Shown here: positions 51,081-59,200 of the stretch, piece by piece
How the letters are laid out: each line of letters begins with the position of its first letter
Position numbering within the stretch: the first letter of the stretch is position 1
Origin: Syntrophomonas_A sp050258735
GTDB taxonomy: Bacteria; Bacillota; Syntrophomonadia; Syntrophomonadales; Syntrophomonadaceae
NCBI GenBank assembly: GCA_050258735.1
Contig: JBLMZJ010000104.1
Coordinates: forward strand, 1 to 64,000
Length of the DNA stretch: 64,000 nt
Reading direction: 5' to 3'
Program-made: the position numbers and the translations under genes
Notes under the pieces: generated by a model
What the model saw: only the letters and a program-made list of their open reading frames with translations
Databases searched by the model: none
Told to the model about the DNA's origin: nothing

Positions 51081-52265
51081 CTATTTCATTATTTCGCCGA
51101 GTGCTCTTTTCATAACGAATACCAGGTTTACGCAACTGTTTCTGTGGATATCAGGATTGCGGCCTTCCACCGAGGCACTTTTATTGAACAATATGTAGCG
51201 GAGAACGGTCCAACGGTCCGAAAAACCAGCCGGTAGAGTCACAAAATTCCGGTATCGCCGCAGGCGTGATGAGGGCTTGAAAATATTGGCCTGGTATCTC
51301 CTAAGGGCAGAAGCCGAAGGCTCATCTCTGCAGAACCCAGCTGCAGCTGCTTTACGGCTGACTTCAGTATCTCCTGAGACTTCCGCGTACAGCGCAACCA
51401 CCAGGGTCAACAGGCGCTGCAGGTTGCGGTCGGAGGCCAGTTCAGCAATACGATGCCATTCCAAACTGTTACCCTTGACCCTGAGAAACTGGCACAGATC
51501 TACAAACCACTTGGGGCCATCCATCATATGATGCAGGACGTAATGGAATACACAAAACATAAATTCCCCTTCAAAGCTTAGGCAGGATACCTGAGTTCCT
51601 TGTACGTCCAGCCTGCGGGTATGATCCAGCCAGGGGATGTCGCTCTCGGGGAATATTTTGTGAATAGGACTGCCCGGCAGGAATCGGTTGACCTGCCAGT
51701 GTAAATCAACATTGATTTTAAAGAAGGAGATATCCCTGGTCATGGTGATTTCATGAAAAGTATCCAGACTGACTTGCAGTGCTTTCGGACCAAGGACTTC
51801 CAGGGCCGGCAGCGGACAGAATTCATAGCCCTGCTCCTGCAGGATAGGCATTACCTGGGGCAGATCCTCCGGGTTTATCAAAATATCTATATCTCCTATC
51901 TGCCGGATGGATCGATTTGCATAACAGGCATCGGCCAGAGACAAACCCTTGAGGATGACATAAGGGATACCGGACTGGTTGAGCAGGCCGCAGACCGCAG
52001 CGGTATGCACTTCATAAAAAGCATTCTGAAGGGCGATACGATGGGCAAGCTGTTTCCAGGTCATAAGTATATTGGCCGGAGGTATCCAATCAGTCCGGCC
52101 AGTTTGTACAGCCTGATAAGCAAAACCCATCAGACAGGAATTTTCCAGTTCATAACTCAACCGAGCCCAGGAATCCTGATCATCCGATGCCAGGCTTCCG
52201 ATCCTCTCCTGTTCCGCAAAACAGCTAATGATAAAATCCTCAAGCAGTCTTTTTCTGTTCCCCAT
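51081..52265 (-). CDS. Nucleotidyltransferase family protein (NTP_transf_5 type), intact
   Basis: 394 residues. The nucleotidyltransferase core reads IPYVILKGLSLADACYANRS then IGDIDILINPEDL, so the GDIDILI metal motif is intact. A later all-helical part includes FCVFHYVLHHMMDGPKWFVDLCQFL. Proteins of this class occur in peptide and surface-modification clusters; the transferred group is unknown. It is the last gene of the seven-gene locus and has its own RBS GAAAGG. A related but degenerate copy is the gene directly upstream. Confidence 0.85.
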   Translation of the reverse strand: MGNRKRLLEDFIISCFAEQERIGSLASDDQDSWARLSYELENSCLMGFAYQAVQTGRTDWIPPANILMTWKQLAHRIALQNAFYEVHTAAVCGLLNQSGIPYVILKGLSLADACYANRSIRQIGDIDILINPEDLPQVMPILQEQGYEFCPLPALEVLGPKALQVSLDTFHEITMTRDISFFKINVDLHWQVNRFLPGSPIHKIFPESDIPWLDHTRRLDVQGTQVSCLSFEGEFMFCVFHYVLHHMMDGPKWFVDLCQFLRVKGNSLEWHRIAELASDRNLQRLLTLVVALYAEVSGDTEVSRKAAAAGFCRDEPSASALRRYQANIFKPSSRLRRYRNFVTLPAGFSDRWTVLRYILFNKSASVEGRNPDIHRNSCVNLVFVMKRALGEIMK

Positions 52266-52291
52266 ATCAAACCTTTCACGCTGTCATATTG

Positions 52292-53347
52292 TTAGAGGTT
52301 GAGCAGTCCGCCCCATCGACCGGCAATTCTGGCCAATATATAACGGCACCGCTGCTGCCCGCTTCGCTTGGCCATATAGGAAGATAGCTTAATGTGGTAG
52401 ATCATTCGCGACCATAAACCTTTGTGCATACCATGATGATACATGACTTTTTCCGTTCTGCTTACCGAAGCATCCTGCAAAAGGCGCAGGGCAGTATCAT
52501 CAATATCTACCCGACCGGTAGAGCGCAGATAGGTAAAAGCCTGCCATCCGTGCCAGGGGACTCCCCACTCTACTAAATATTTGGCTGCTGCCAGCCAATC
52601 AGACGGTTGACTGCTGCAGTTCAGCAAGCGATGGATATCCATTATCCAGTTCAGGTACGGTTCCGTTCTGCCCATTGTTCCCTGCAGACAAAGGGCAGCC
52701 AGTGTTTGCTGCTGAAATGACGCTTCGCTGATTATAGAAGCCGGGGAGCGGCCGTCCAATTCTGCCCAGGTCCTTCCCAGATCACTGCGGTAATACGCGG
52801 CGTTATGTCTGGAAAAAAGCTGTAAGACGGATGGTACCTGAGGATGCCGCCATAGGGATTCCCCGGTCAGCTTGGCAGCGGCCGGACTCCCCACCGTATG
52901 CCAGCCGCAGCGGTCCAGGACACTGATCATATCCCGGTGGTCGTTATCCAGCACTCCAATTTCCATCTGCTGCAGCGGTCTGGTATCTGCGGCATCCTCA
53001 CTCATAAAAGTCAACAGGTATTCATAGCTGAGCCAGAATCGTATGTTTTGATCGGCTATCTGCTTTAGCATCGGTAGCATGGCACCAAGATTTATCTGAT
53101 TAAAGAGGCTGACCTGGCGAGCTGCACCGGCCAGACGGTTGAGATCACTGCCGGACCGTTCCTGATCGCGCAGAGCCAGGTACACTGAAGGCAGCAGGCA
53201 GTAAATCCTGCCGGGGGCGTTTTCCCAATCGGTCGTTTGCCTCCACTGGCGAAAGGTTTCAGCCGGCTGAGAGGTTGATCCAGTCGCAACATCCAGCAGA
53301 AGTTTATCGGTTCTGGCCGGTATCCAGGCAGGATCTGGTGTTTTCAT
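52292..53347 (-). CDS. Degenerate nucleotidyltransferase-like protein
   Basis: 351 residues from ATG 53347, which overlaps the glycosyltransferase stop in ATGA; the longer frame from 53524 runs through that gene. It is shaped like the 51081-52265 protein: the metal-motif strand is replaced by QMEIGVLDNDHRDMISVLD, and LCLQGTMGRTEPYLNWIMDI matches the helical Trp-Asp block. The paired acidic GDIDILI residues are lost, so it is probably non-catalytic, a binding or scaffold partner. Sequence similarity to its neighbour is visible only by pattern. Confidence 0.7.
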   Translation of the reverse strand: MKTPDPAWIPARTDKLLLDVATGSTSQPAETFRQWRQTTDWENAPGRIYCLLPSVYLALRDQERSGSDLNRLAGAARQVSLFNQINLGAMLPMLKQIADQNIRFWLSYEYLLTFMSEDAADTRPLQQMEIGVLDNDHRDMISVLDRCGWHTVGSPAAAKLTGESLWRHPQVPSVLQLFSRHNAAYYRSDLGRTWAELDGRSPASIISEASFQQQTLAALCLQGTMGRTEPYLNWIMDIHRLLNCSSQPSDWLAAAKYLVEWGVPWHGWQAFTYLRSTGRVDIDDTALRLLQDASVSRTEKVMYHHGMHKGLWSRMIYHIKLSSYMAKRSGQQRCRYILARIAGRWGGLLNL

Positions 53348-54039
53348 CTTTCTGCTCCGGCATTCTTGCGTTTTAGGGCCAATGCAGCACGCACTGCTTC
53401 CAGGTAATCCTGAGAGCTGTTCTGCTGCGTCAGCATGGTATTTTGACCATGTATCCTGCGGTGCATCAATACCTGCTCCAGTGTATGGATTTTTAGTCCT
53501 CGGGCCTGAGCCCGTCCATACCATTCAATGAACTCGGAAACGCGTAAATCGGTGCGGAAATATCCCACCGCTTCAAAGTCCTTTTTGGGCATTAACAGAG
53601 TTCCGGCGTGGATCCCGGGCATAGGATCCGGCGGGCACTGCCATTTCTGTCGTTCTGCTGCACCGATTTCCGGACTGACAAACTGCTGTATCCATCCAAA
53701 AACCATGTTTATTCCAGGCTGATCCTGGAACACAGCTATCTGACGTTCCAATTTGTCTCTGGTCCAGAAATCGTCGGCATCCAGGAAACTTATATTATCG
53801 CCTTGGGCCAGAAGAACGCCGGCGTTGCGCGCTGCACCGATACCCTGGTTTTCTTGATAGACATAGCGGATCATTGGGTCGTAATCAGCGACCAGATCTC
53901 GGGTATTATCCGTGGATCCGTCATCTATCACGATAATTTCCAGGGGAGGCCGGGTCTGGTAAATGGCACTGTCAAGGGCTTCCTTCAGGTAACGAACGGA
54001 ATTGTATGCAGGAATAATGACAGATACAGATTTATCCAT
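53344..54039 (-). CDS. Family 2 glycosyltransferase
   Basis: 231 residues from ATG 54039; the frame upstream is open but overlaps the preceding gene. The GT2 fold shows VSVIIPAYNSVRYLKEALDS, VIDDGSTDNTRDL and the donor-metal motif ISFLDADDFWTRDKL. A short C-terminal part (HTLEQVLMHRRIHGQNTM) follows. It transfers a sugar from a nucleotide sugar. It is paired with another GT2 gene upstream and overlaps both neighbours, so it belongs to one transcript. It lacks any membrane segment, as expected of small cytoplasmic transferases. Confidence 0.9.
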   Translation of the reverse strand: MDKSVSVIIPAYNSVRYLKEALDSAIYQTRPPLEIIVIDDGSTDNTRDLVADYDPMIRYVYQENQGIGAARNAGVLLAQGDNISFLDADDFWTRDKLERQIAVFQDQPGINMVFGWIQQFVSPEIGAAERQKWQCPPDPMPGIHAGTLLMPKKDFEAVGYFRTDLRVSEFIEWYGRAQARGLKIHTLEQVLMHRRIHGQNTMLTQQNSSQDYLEAVRAALALKRKNAGAER

Positions 54040-54730
54040 GATTATTAGTACCTCCCCTTTTTCTCCGCGCCAGCGAAGCCGCCAGGGCTCGAAACAGGTT
54101 TTGCTGCACATCAGGCCGCCCGGTAAGATTGTTCTGATGGACCCGTTTATATAGCAGGAGTTCCGGAATCAGGCCAATGGCTATCTGCTTCTCTTTCGTT
54201 CTCAGCAGCCATTCGGCATCCTCAGCTACCGGATAATCCTCATTGAATAAACCGACTTGCTCCAGAGCCTCTTTGGTGACCAAAAGAGCACTGGGTACAT
54301 GACCAGGTTCCTGCTCTTTCAAGAGCTCCGGTCTGACCCACAGAGGTATGGAGTCTATGGAACTGTCCAGAAAACACTGGTGCATAGTATAACTGATCCC
54401 CCATTCCGGATGCTGCTGCATATAAGCAACCTGGTGGGCAATTTTTTCAGGCGGCCAGATATCATCAGCATCCAGGAAGGCTATATAATCTCCCCGAGCA
54501 TGTCTGATACCGGCATTGCGGGCAGCGGCTACCCCCTGATTGACCTGGCGAATAACGGTAACTCCTGGGTTAGCCGCAGCAATTTCTGCGGTATGGTCGG
54601 TGGAACCATCGTCTACCAGTATTATCTCCATGACTTTCCAACTCTGGTTGAATACCGACTGAAGGGTTTCCCGGATGAAGGCTTCTGCATTGCAGGCCGG
54701 GATAATTACTGAAATCAGAGGATCAGCCAT
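54032..54730 (-). CDS. Family 2 glycosyltransferase
   Basis: 232 residues. The GT2 fold shows ISVIIPACNAEAFIRETLQS, ILVDDGSTDHTAEI, the AAARNAGIRHARGDYIAFLDADDIW donor site and a C-terminal LLLYKRVHQNNL segment. It is close in length and order to the GT2 downstream; the two may add successive sugars or act as a pair. It overlaps the kinase-like gene upstream by 8 bases and the GT2 downstream by 8 bases. Confidence 0.9.
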   Translation of the reverse strand: MADPLISVIIPACNAEAFIRETLQSVFNQSWKVMEIILVDDGSTDHTAEIAAANPGVTVIRQVNQGVAAARNAGIRHARGDYIAFLDADDIWPPEKIAHQVAYMQQHPEWGISYTMHQCFLDSSIDSIPLWVRPELLKEQEPGHVPSALLVTKEALEQVGLFNEDYPVAEDAEWLLRTKEKQIAIGLIPELLLYKRVHQNNLTGRPDVQQNLFRALAASLARRKRGGTNNHG

Positions 54731-55772
54731 GATTTGCAGCCTCCTCGGGAGAATTAAGGGTTGGTATCCATTCTTTCAGGAAAGCTACCATTCGATCATG
54801 ATCAGCTCCCAGGAAAATACGATAGACCGGCAATGTGCGGCTAAGTTCAGCCATGGTATTTAACGTCTGCTCAGCACCGCCGGGGCAATATAGCAGTGTG
54901 CTGGGTGCCAGGGCCAGCATGCCCAACATGGCCGATGCCGGTTCGACCCGGGTGCTTCTTTCTTCACTGATACTTGGGATAAGCAAGGCGACCAGCGGCA
55001 AAGACGGGGTGATCATCTCCCGGGGCAGCAGCACCATCTGTTTTTCGCTGCTTTTATGGGGCATCCTATGTATGCTCGCGCCCAATGCATCAAATAATGG
55101 AACCATATCATCATTCAATTTGGCCGTGGCAAATATACTATGGGCTTCGGTTCTTTGATTAGTATCCAGGATCACATGATCATCTCCCAGATAGAGCAAT
55201 CCACCAGCAAGGCAGCTGACGGCAATGGTTGATTTACCGCTGCCGCTTTTACCAGCCAGCAATACCCCCCGTCCCTGACAGCCTATGGCGGCGGCATGCA
55301 GCAGCTGCATACCATGGGCGATCCCCCACCAGTTTATAATGATACGCAGTGGTGCTGCCATCTCCCAGTAGGGAAGAGTCTCAAGATTTCTTACCCAAAA
55401 ACAGGCGCGATCGAGAGATCGGTCCACTATGCTGAGAGCACCTTCCGCTGTTCGTTGCATAAAAATGTTTCTATCGGCAGAAATGTAGTTGCTGGCAGGT
55501 TCTTCAGGATAAGTGCCAAACCAGATGTCCTGTTCCAAAAGCCCTTCGGGCTCCTTTTCTATTACTCGGATCAACAGATCTGGATATGAGGTGGTATCAA
55601 CCTCCAGATGAGCCAGGGCAGGATGGAGAGCTTGGTACAGATTGGGAGACGGGTAATGCACCTGTATAGTCCTTCCGCAGAGCAGATAGCTTACAGGTAC
55701 AGGTGGGTCCTGTTTGAATTCATCAATACAGGCTGCTTCGATATGATCATAAATGCTGTTCAAATCGATCAT
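54723..55772 (-). CDS. HprK-like kinase domain protein
   Basis: 349 residues from ATG 55772, with GGAAAG 6 bases upstream; the frame to 55889 lacks one and overlaps the PqqD-like gene. The P-loop GKSGSGKSTIAVSC (about 180) and the paired Asp of YLGDDHVIL (about 200) are the HPr-kinase/phosphorylase signature. The first 150 residues are unrelated to HprK. Such HprK-like proteins without HPr are common in peptide-modification clusters, where a phosphorylation step or chaperone role has been suggested. It sits between the PqqD-like and glycosyltransferase genes and is tightly coupled to both. Confidence 0.85.
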   Translation of the reverse strand: MIDLNSIYDHIEAACIDEFKQDPPVPVSYLLCGRTIQVHYPSPNLYQALHPALAHLEVDTTSYPDLLIRVIEKEPEGLLEQDIWFGTYPEEPASNYISADRNIFMQRTAEGALSIVDRSLDRACFWVRNLETLPYWEMAAPLRIIINWWGIAHGMQLLHAAAIGCQGRGVLLAGKSGSGKSTIAVSCLAGGLLYLGDDHVILDTNQRTEAHSIFATAKLNDDMVPLFDALGASIHRMPHKSSEKQMVLLPREMITPSLPLVALLIPSISEERSTRVEPASAMLGMLALAPSTLLYCPGGAEQTLNTMAELSRTLPVYRIFLGADHDRMVAFLKEWIPTLNSPEEAANHG

Positions 55773-55785
55773 GGCTGCTTTCCGG

Positions 55786-56196
55786 TCATTCCTTCTTAAC
55801 TGGCCAGCCCGTCTCTCCCACTTCATGAATAGGATCGAGGACCAGCAGTTCCTGCATATCTTCAAAGCGTTCCATAGCCGGAGGGTCACCGAGGTTATCC
55901 AGGGCGCTCAAGTCCAGCGGGGTTTCCGGAGTTATATTGCAGGAAATGATCAATTCCTCCTGCAGCAGTTCATTTATAAATTCATCAATAGTTGAGCATC
56001 CGGATGTGACCAGGGGATGCCCCATTCTCTGCAGAGTCTCGCAAATTTCTTCAGCTCCAAAGCCTTGCAGCAGTGCTTCCCACAGGGCTCCAGCCGATGA
56101 ATTGAGGCTGTAGTAAAATCCGGAATCCAGGTTAATGATTATCACTTCACCACCTATGGAATTACTAATAACTTTGGGGCTGTTAATGCGAAACAT
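55786..56196 (-). CDS. PqqD-like recognition protein with long C-terminal tail
   Basis: 136 residues. Residues 1-85 form a winged-helix PqqD/RRE-like domain (EVIIINLDSGFYYSLNSSAG, ALWEALLQGFGAEEICETL). Residues 86-136 are an added tail, with MERFEDMQELLVLDP and LDPIHEVGETGWP at 120-132. PqqD domains bind leader peptides for radical SAM and other RiPP enzymes. The tail is unusual and could be a substrate, docking or core segment. ATG 56196 follows GGAG, and an extended -10 TGATATAAT lies at 56230-56238. It starts the main operon after the radical SAM gene. Confidence 0.85.
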   Translation of the reverse strand: MFRINSPKVISNSIGGEVIIINLDSGFYYSLNSSAGALWEALLQGFGAEEICETLQRMGHPLVTSGCSTIDEFINELLQEELIISCNITPETPLDLSALDNLGDPPAMERFEDMQELLVLDPIHEVGETGWPVKKE

Positions 56197-56229
56197 TCCT
56201 ACACTCCGATCTATCCCAATATCAAGGAA

Positions 56230-56238
56230 ATTATATCA
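56230..56238 (-). promoter_or_regulatory. Extended -10 promoter of the PqqD-like operon
   Basis: TGATATAAT on the minus strand, a perfect extended -10. TTGATG lies upstream but with a 21-base spacer. Transcription would start near 56223, so the PqqD-like operon can be expressed apart from the radical SAM gene. Confidence 0.5.
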
Positions 56239-56317
56239 CATAGATGGATTGTGGTTCATCAAATTATGGCAGCTGACAGCTTCATTCAGCCACTCTGCAT
56301 AAATGTCTGTTATTGAT

Positions 56318-57223
56318 CTACTCGGACATTTGCAGCGCAGCCGGAACAGGGGGTCCGTCAACACCGTTGCAATGGGCACAGGCTGCCAGATAGGGCAGCT
56401 TGCCAAGAGCTTTCAACTCGTCACGGATCATCGGGAAGTCATGACGTCCCCGGATCTGAACAAAATCGTAGTCAGGCAGTTCAAACTGCCCGATTCGGGC
56501 GCCGTGTGCCGAGCGGGGACAGATAAAAAATTTCCCGTCTAATAAAGAATTACAGACCGTCCGGTTGCACCTGCGGAATCTGCGGCTCATGTTCCGGTCA
56601 TCATCGGGTACTTTATGATCAAGACCGCCCAGGGCCGTCCAGTCAGGAGGAAAGTGTTTGAGCGGAATGCCTCTGTCATGAAGCATCTGCAGCAGCTTTT
56701 CCCGACGGGGAGCCAACTTCTCCGGGTACTCGCTTACAGTAACGTAAACACGGGGATGGCTCAATATATCTAGGGTATCTGGTTTGGGTATGATGGTGCC
56801 GTTGGTGACCAAGTGGATCATGCCAATTTTCGGCATCTCCAAAATAGTTCTCAGGACCTTGTTAAGGTCAGGATAAATCAGGGGCTCGCCTCCCATGACC
56901 AGAACTTTGTAAATCATGTCTGCACTGTCTGCCAGGGTCTGCAGATCCTGAAGGATCAGGTCAGCATCAAGGTGAGCCGGTTGACGGTAATATTGAATAA
57001 GGTTGGCACAGTCCCTGCATCGCAGATTGCAACAGGTGGTCAGTACAAACTCCACATGGGATATTATTAAACGGTGCTGCAAACTGTCGATCAAACCTGA
57101 CAGAAACGAATAAGGAGTCAGAACCAACCGGTATAATTGTCTGGTCACAAACGGTTTGGCAAATACGCTATAGCGAAAATAAGCGTAGTCGTTATACCAT
57201 TTTCCCGAAAACCTTTTCACCAT
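56318..57223 (-). CDS. Radical SAM protein with C-terminal Cys cluster (SPASM/twitch-like)
   Basis: 301 residues. The radical SAM motif CNLRCRDC (C-x3-C-x2-C) is at about 62-69, followed by the SAM-binding GGEP strand (LVMGGEPLIYPDL). The C-terminal part carries RRCNRTVC, FFICPRS and ACAHC, enough Cys for an auxiliary Fe-S cluster of the SPASM or twitch kind. It should use SAM to start a radical reaction, likely on a peptide, since it adjoins a PqqD-like gene. No precursor peptide is visible between 56197 and 56317. The start is ATG 57223 with AGGAG upstream. Confidence 0.9.
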   Translation of the reverse strand: MVKRFSGKWYNDYAYFRYSVFAKPFVTRQLYRLVLTPYSFLSGLIDSLQHRLIISHVEFVLTTCCNLRCRDCANLIQYYRQPAHLDADLILQDLQTLADSADMIYKVLVMGGEPLIYPDLNKVLRTILEMPKIGMIHLVTNGTIIPKPDTLDILSHPRVYVTVSEYPEKLAPRREKLLQMLHDRGIPLKHFPPDWTALGGLDHKVPDDDRNMSRRFRRCNRTVCNSLLDGKFFICPRSAHGARIGQFELPDYDFVQIRGRHDFPMIRDELKALGKLPYLAACAHCNGVDGPPVPAALQMSE

Positions 57224-57299
57224 TTACTCCTGTCCTCAGTTAGCTTGTCATAGCCGGGGCTTTGGGTATCCCTGCCACGTACTATACAAGGTAAGTTCT

Positions 57300-57437
57300 C
57301 TATAGAGACTCATACTCCTCCATGACAACTTCTGCAATCAAGCGGGATGCTCTGGCCAACGTGCTGGAGAACTTGTCTTTATGGGTTCCTGCTTCCTCAA
57401 AAGCCTTGAATTCTTCGGGATCTTTTATTAGGACATA
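57300..57437 (-). pseudogene. Coding-like fragment without a start codon
   Basis: Open for about 45 codons in the minus strand between TGA (57438-57440) and TAG (57300-57302), with good amino-acid character (KDPEEFKAFEEAGTHKDKFS, LARASRLIAEVVMEEYESL) but no ATG/GTG/TTG near its beginning. An ATG lies just upstream in another frame, so a one-base frameshift could join them. It may be a decayed small gene or a coincidence. Confidence 0.3.
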
Positions 57438-57468
57438 TCATAGCTTGTTTGATCTTGATAACAAGAAA

Positions 57469-59064
57469 TCAGGGCGATTCAACCTCGGCCAGGGCCAGGT
57501 CCTGATAGGCATGATACAGATCACCGCAGAATTTGTCCCAGCGCTCACATACCTCCAGGGTCCTCTCGTCGCTGGAGAGCAAATCTGGATGAGCGAGAAG
57601 TTCCGCCATCTCATCGGCCAAAGACAGGGTAACCGCCTCCGGAGCGCCATGGAGGATACGCTCTACGAATTCACGGGGATCATACCACCTGGAAGCACGC
57701 TGGAAATCCCGGTGCATCTGGGTGAGCAGCACATTGCGGGGTCCTTCCCATAATTCATTGACTGCCGCATCACGATAGAGCCGGGGCAGGACCGAAAAAT
57801 CCTCCATGACCCCATGCCCTCCAAAAACAGACATGGCCCCCCGGATGGTATCGGTAGAGTCCCAGGAGGCGGTTATCTTCTGGAGCATTATGAGTTCGCG
57901 GACTTCGAAACGCTTTTTCCTGACATCCTCTGGCTCTTCTTCGGCCAGGCCACCCTTCAGACCACCGGGAAGCTGTAAAAAATCCCGGTATAGTTTGAAA
58001 GCTCCGGCTGTCGTTCTCTGTGCACTTTTCTCCAATTTGCGTAACTGACTGGCTAACAGAGGGAACTGGCCTATCTTCACCCCGAATTGGTCCCGGAACC
58101 TGGCATAGTGCAGGGCTTCCCGCACGGCCCGGGTCATAAAGGCGGCAGCGGACAATCCAACGGTCAGCCGTGAAAAGGTCAGGACCACTCCTACTACGTT
58201 CGCTACTCCCCGGTCAAGAGGTCCTACCGGATAAGCTGTAGCCCCGTCGAAAGTTATTTCTGCAGTAGTCAGCTCACTGGTCCCCATTTTCCATTTTATT
58301 CGGTCAATGGTGTAACCGTTTCTTACTTCTTTTACCTTATTGCCGGGCAGCCAGGAGGGTATGACAAAAAGGGCTACATCTTCAGAACCCCGGGGCTTGG
58401 CTGTCACCATCGCATAATCGGCATGAGTGGCAGAACAGAAGAATTTGGTACCGTATAACCGCCAGGTTCCGTTCTCATTTACTGCTTCCAGCAGGTTGGC
58501 TGGAACGTCAGATCCCCCCTGTATCTCGGACAAATACTGAGCGCCGATGGCGAACTCGCCGTTGCAGCCTTCCTGCAGGTGCTGTAATATGTACTTCAAT
58601 TCCGGGGTATCGGCATACTTTTCGATTATAGCTACCGCCCCTTCGGTACAGGTCATCGGGCAGCCGATACAGGCCTCTCCATTCTGATAGATCAGGTACA
58701 TTTTGATCAGTTTCTCCCAGGGGGAAGTCCTTCGGGAAAAACAGCCCTCGGCAAAGATCTCTTTTTCCATGGTCAGTAGTTCTTGGGGACGGACTATGCG
58801 GTCGATTCGGTTCTTATGGCCATCATAATGTATCATATAGGGTCTTTCTTCAGGACGGGCAGAGGACTCCGCCATTTTACGCCAGCGAAAGGATACCTTC
58901 GGCGATATCTCCCGGGCAGCCTGATTCACTCTTTCTCGTTCTTCTCCGGTAAAACACTTGATCACCTGCTGGATAAAGAGATCATCCGCATAGAAATCAA
59001 AATTATTGCGCCACTCAAGGAATTCATTGAAACTATAGGGATTATCACGTGTAGGAAACGTCAT
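57469..59064 (-). CDS. Acyl-CoA dehydrogenase family protein (AidB-like)
   Basis: 531 residues. The pattern EIQGGSDV with FCSATHADYAMVTA, an FSRLTVGLSAAAFMTRA helix, and ELWEGPRNVLLTQMH near 455 resembles the AidB branch; the Glu in WEGP is the family base position. AidB branch members are often DNA-binding or of unclear substrate rather than classic beta-oxidation enzymes. A Cys-rich N-terminal part (EACIGCPMTC) is unusual. Start ATG 59064, with GGGGG upstream. It is divergent from the VanX-like lipoprotein. Confidence 0.82.
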   Translation of the reverse strand: MTFPTRDNPYSFNEFLEWRNNFDFYADDLFIQQVIKCFTGEERERVNQAAREISPKVSFRWRKMAESSARPEERPYMIHYDGHKNRIDRIVRPQELLTMEKEIFAEGCFSRRTSPWEKLIKMYLIYQNGEACIGCPMTCTEGAVAIIEKYADTPELKYILQHLQEGCNGEFAIGAQYLSEIQGGSDVPANLLEAVNENGTWRLYGTKFFCSATHADYAMVTAKPRGSEDVALFVIPSWLPGNKVKEVRNGYTIDRIKWKMGTSELTTAEITFDGATAYPVGPLDRGVANVVGVVLTFSRLTVGLSAAAFMTRAVREALHYARFRDQFGVKIGQFPLLASQLRKLEKSAQRTTAGAFKLYRDFLQLPGGLKGGLAEEEPEDVRKKRFEVRELIMLQKITASWDSTDTIRGAMSVFGGHGVMEDFSVLPRLYRDAAVNELWEGPRNVLLTQMHRDFQRASRWYDPREFVERILHGAPEAVTLSLADEMAELLAHPDLLSSDERTLEVCERWDKFCGDLYHAYQDLALAEVESP

Positions 59065-59200
59065 TTTTTCAACCCCCTATCAATTCTCTAAAAAGGTTAT
59101 TGTGAGATCAACACCATTTTACCATAATATTGGTATGCATTATCGGGTGTTCTAAGTCCACCGGAGACTATTACCATAAAGGACAGGGAAATATATCGAT

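Noticed and set aside
57322..57753. 143-codon plus-strand ORF
   Set aside because: Mostly antisense to the acyl-CoA dehydrogenase gene, no RBS, no protein-like character.
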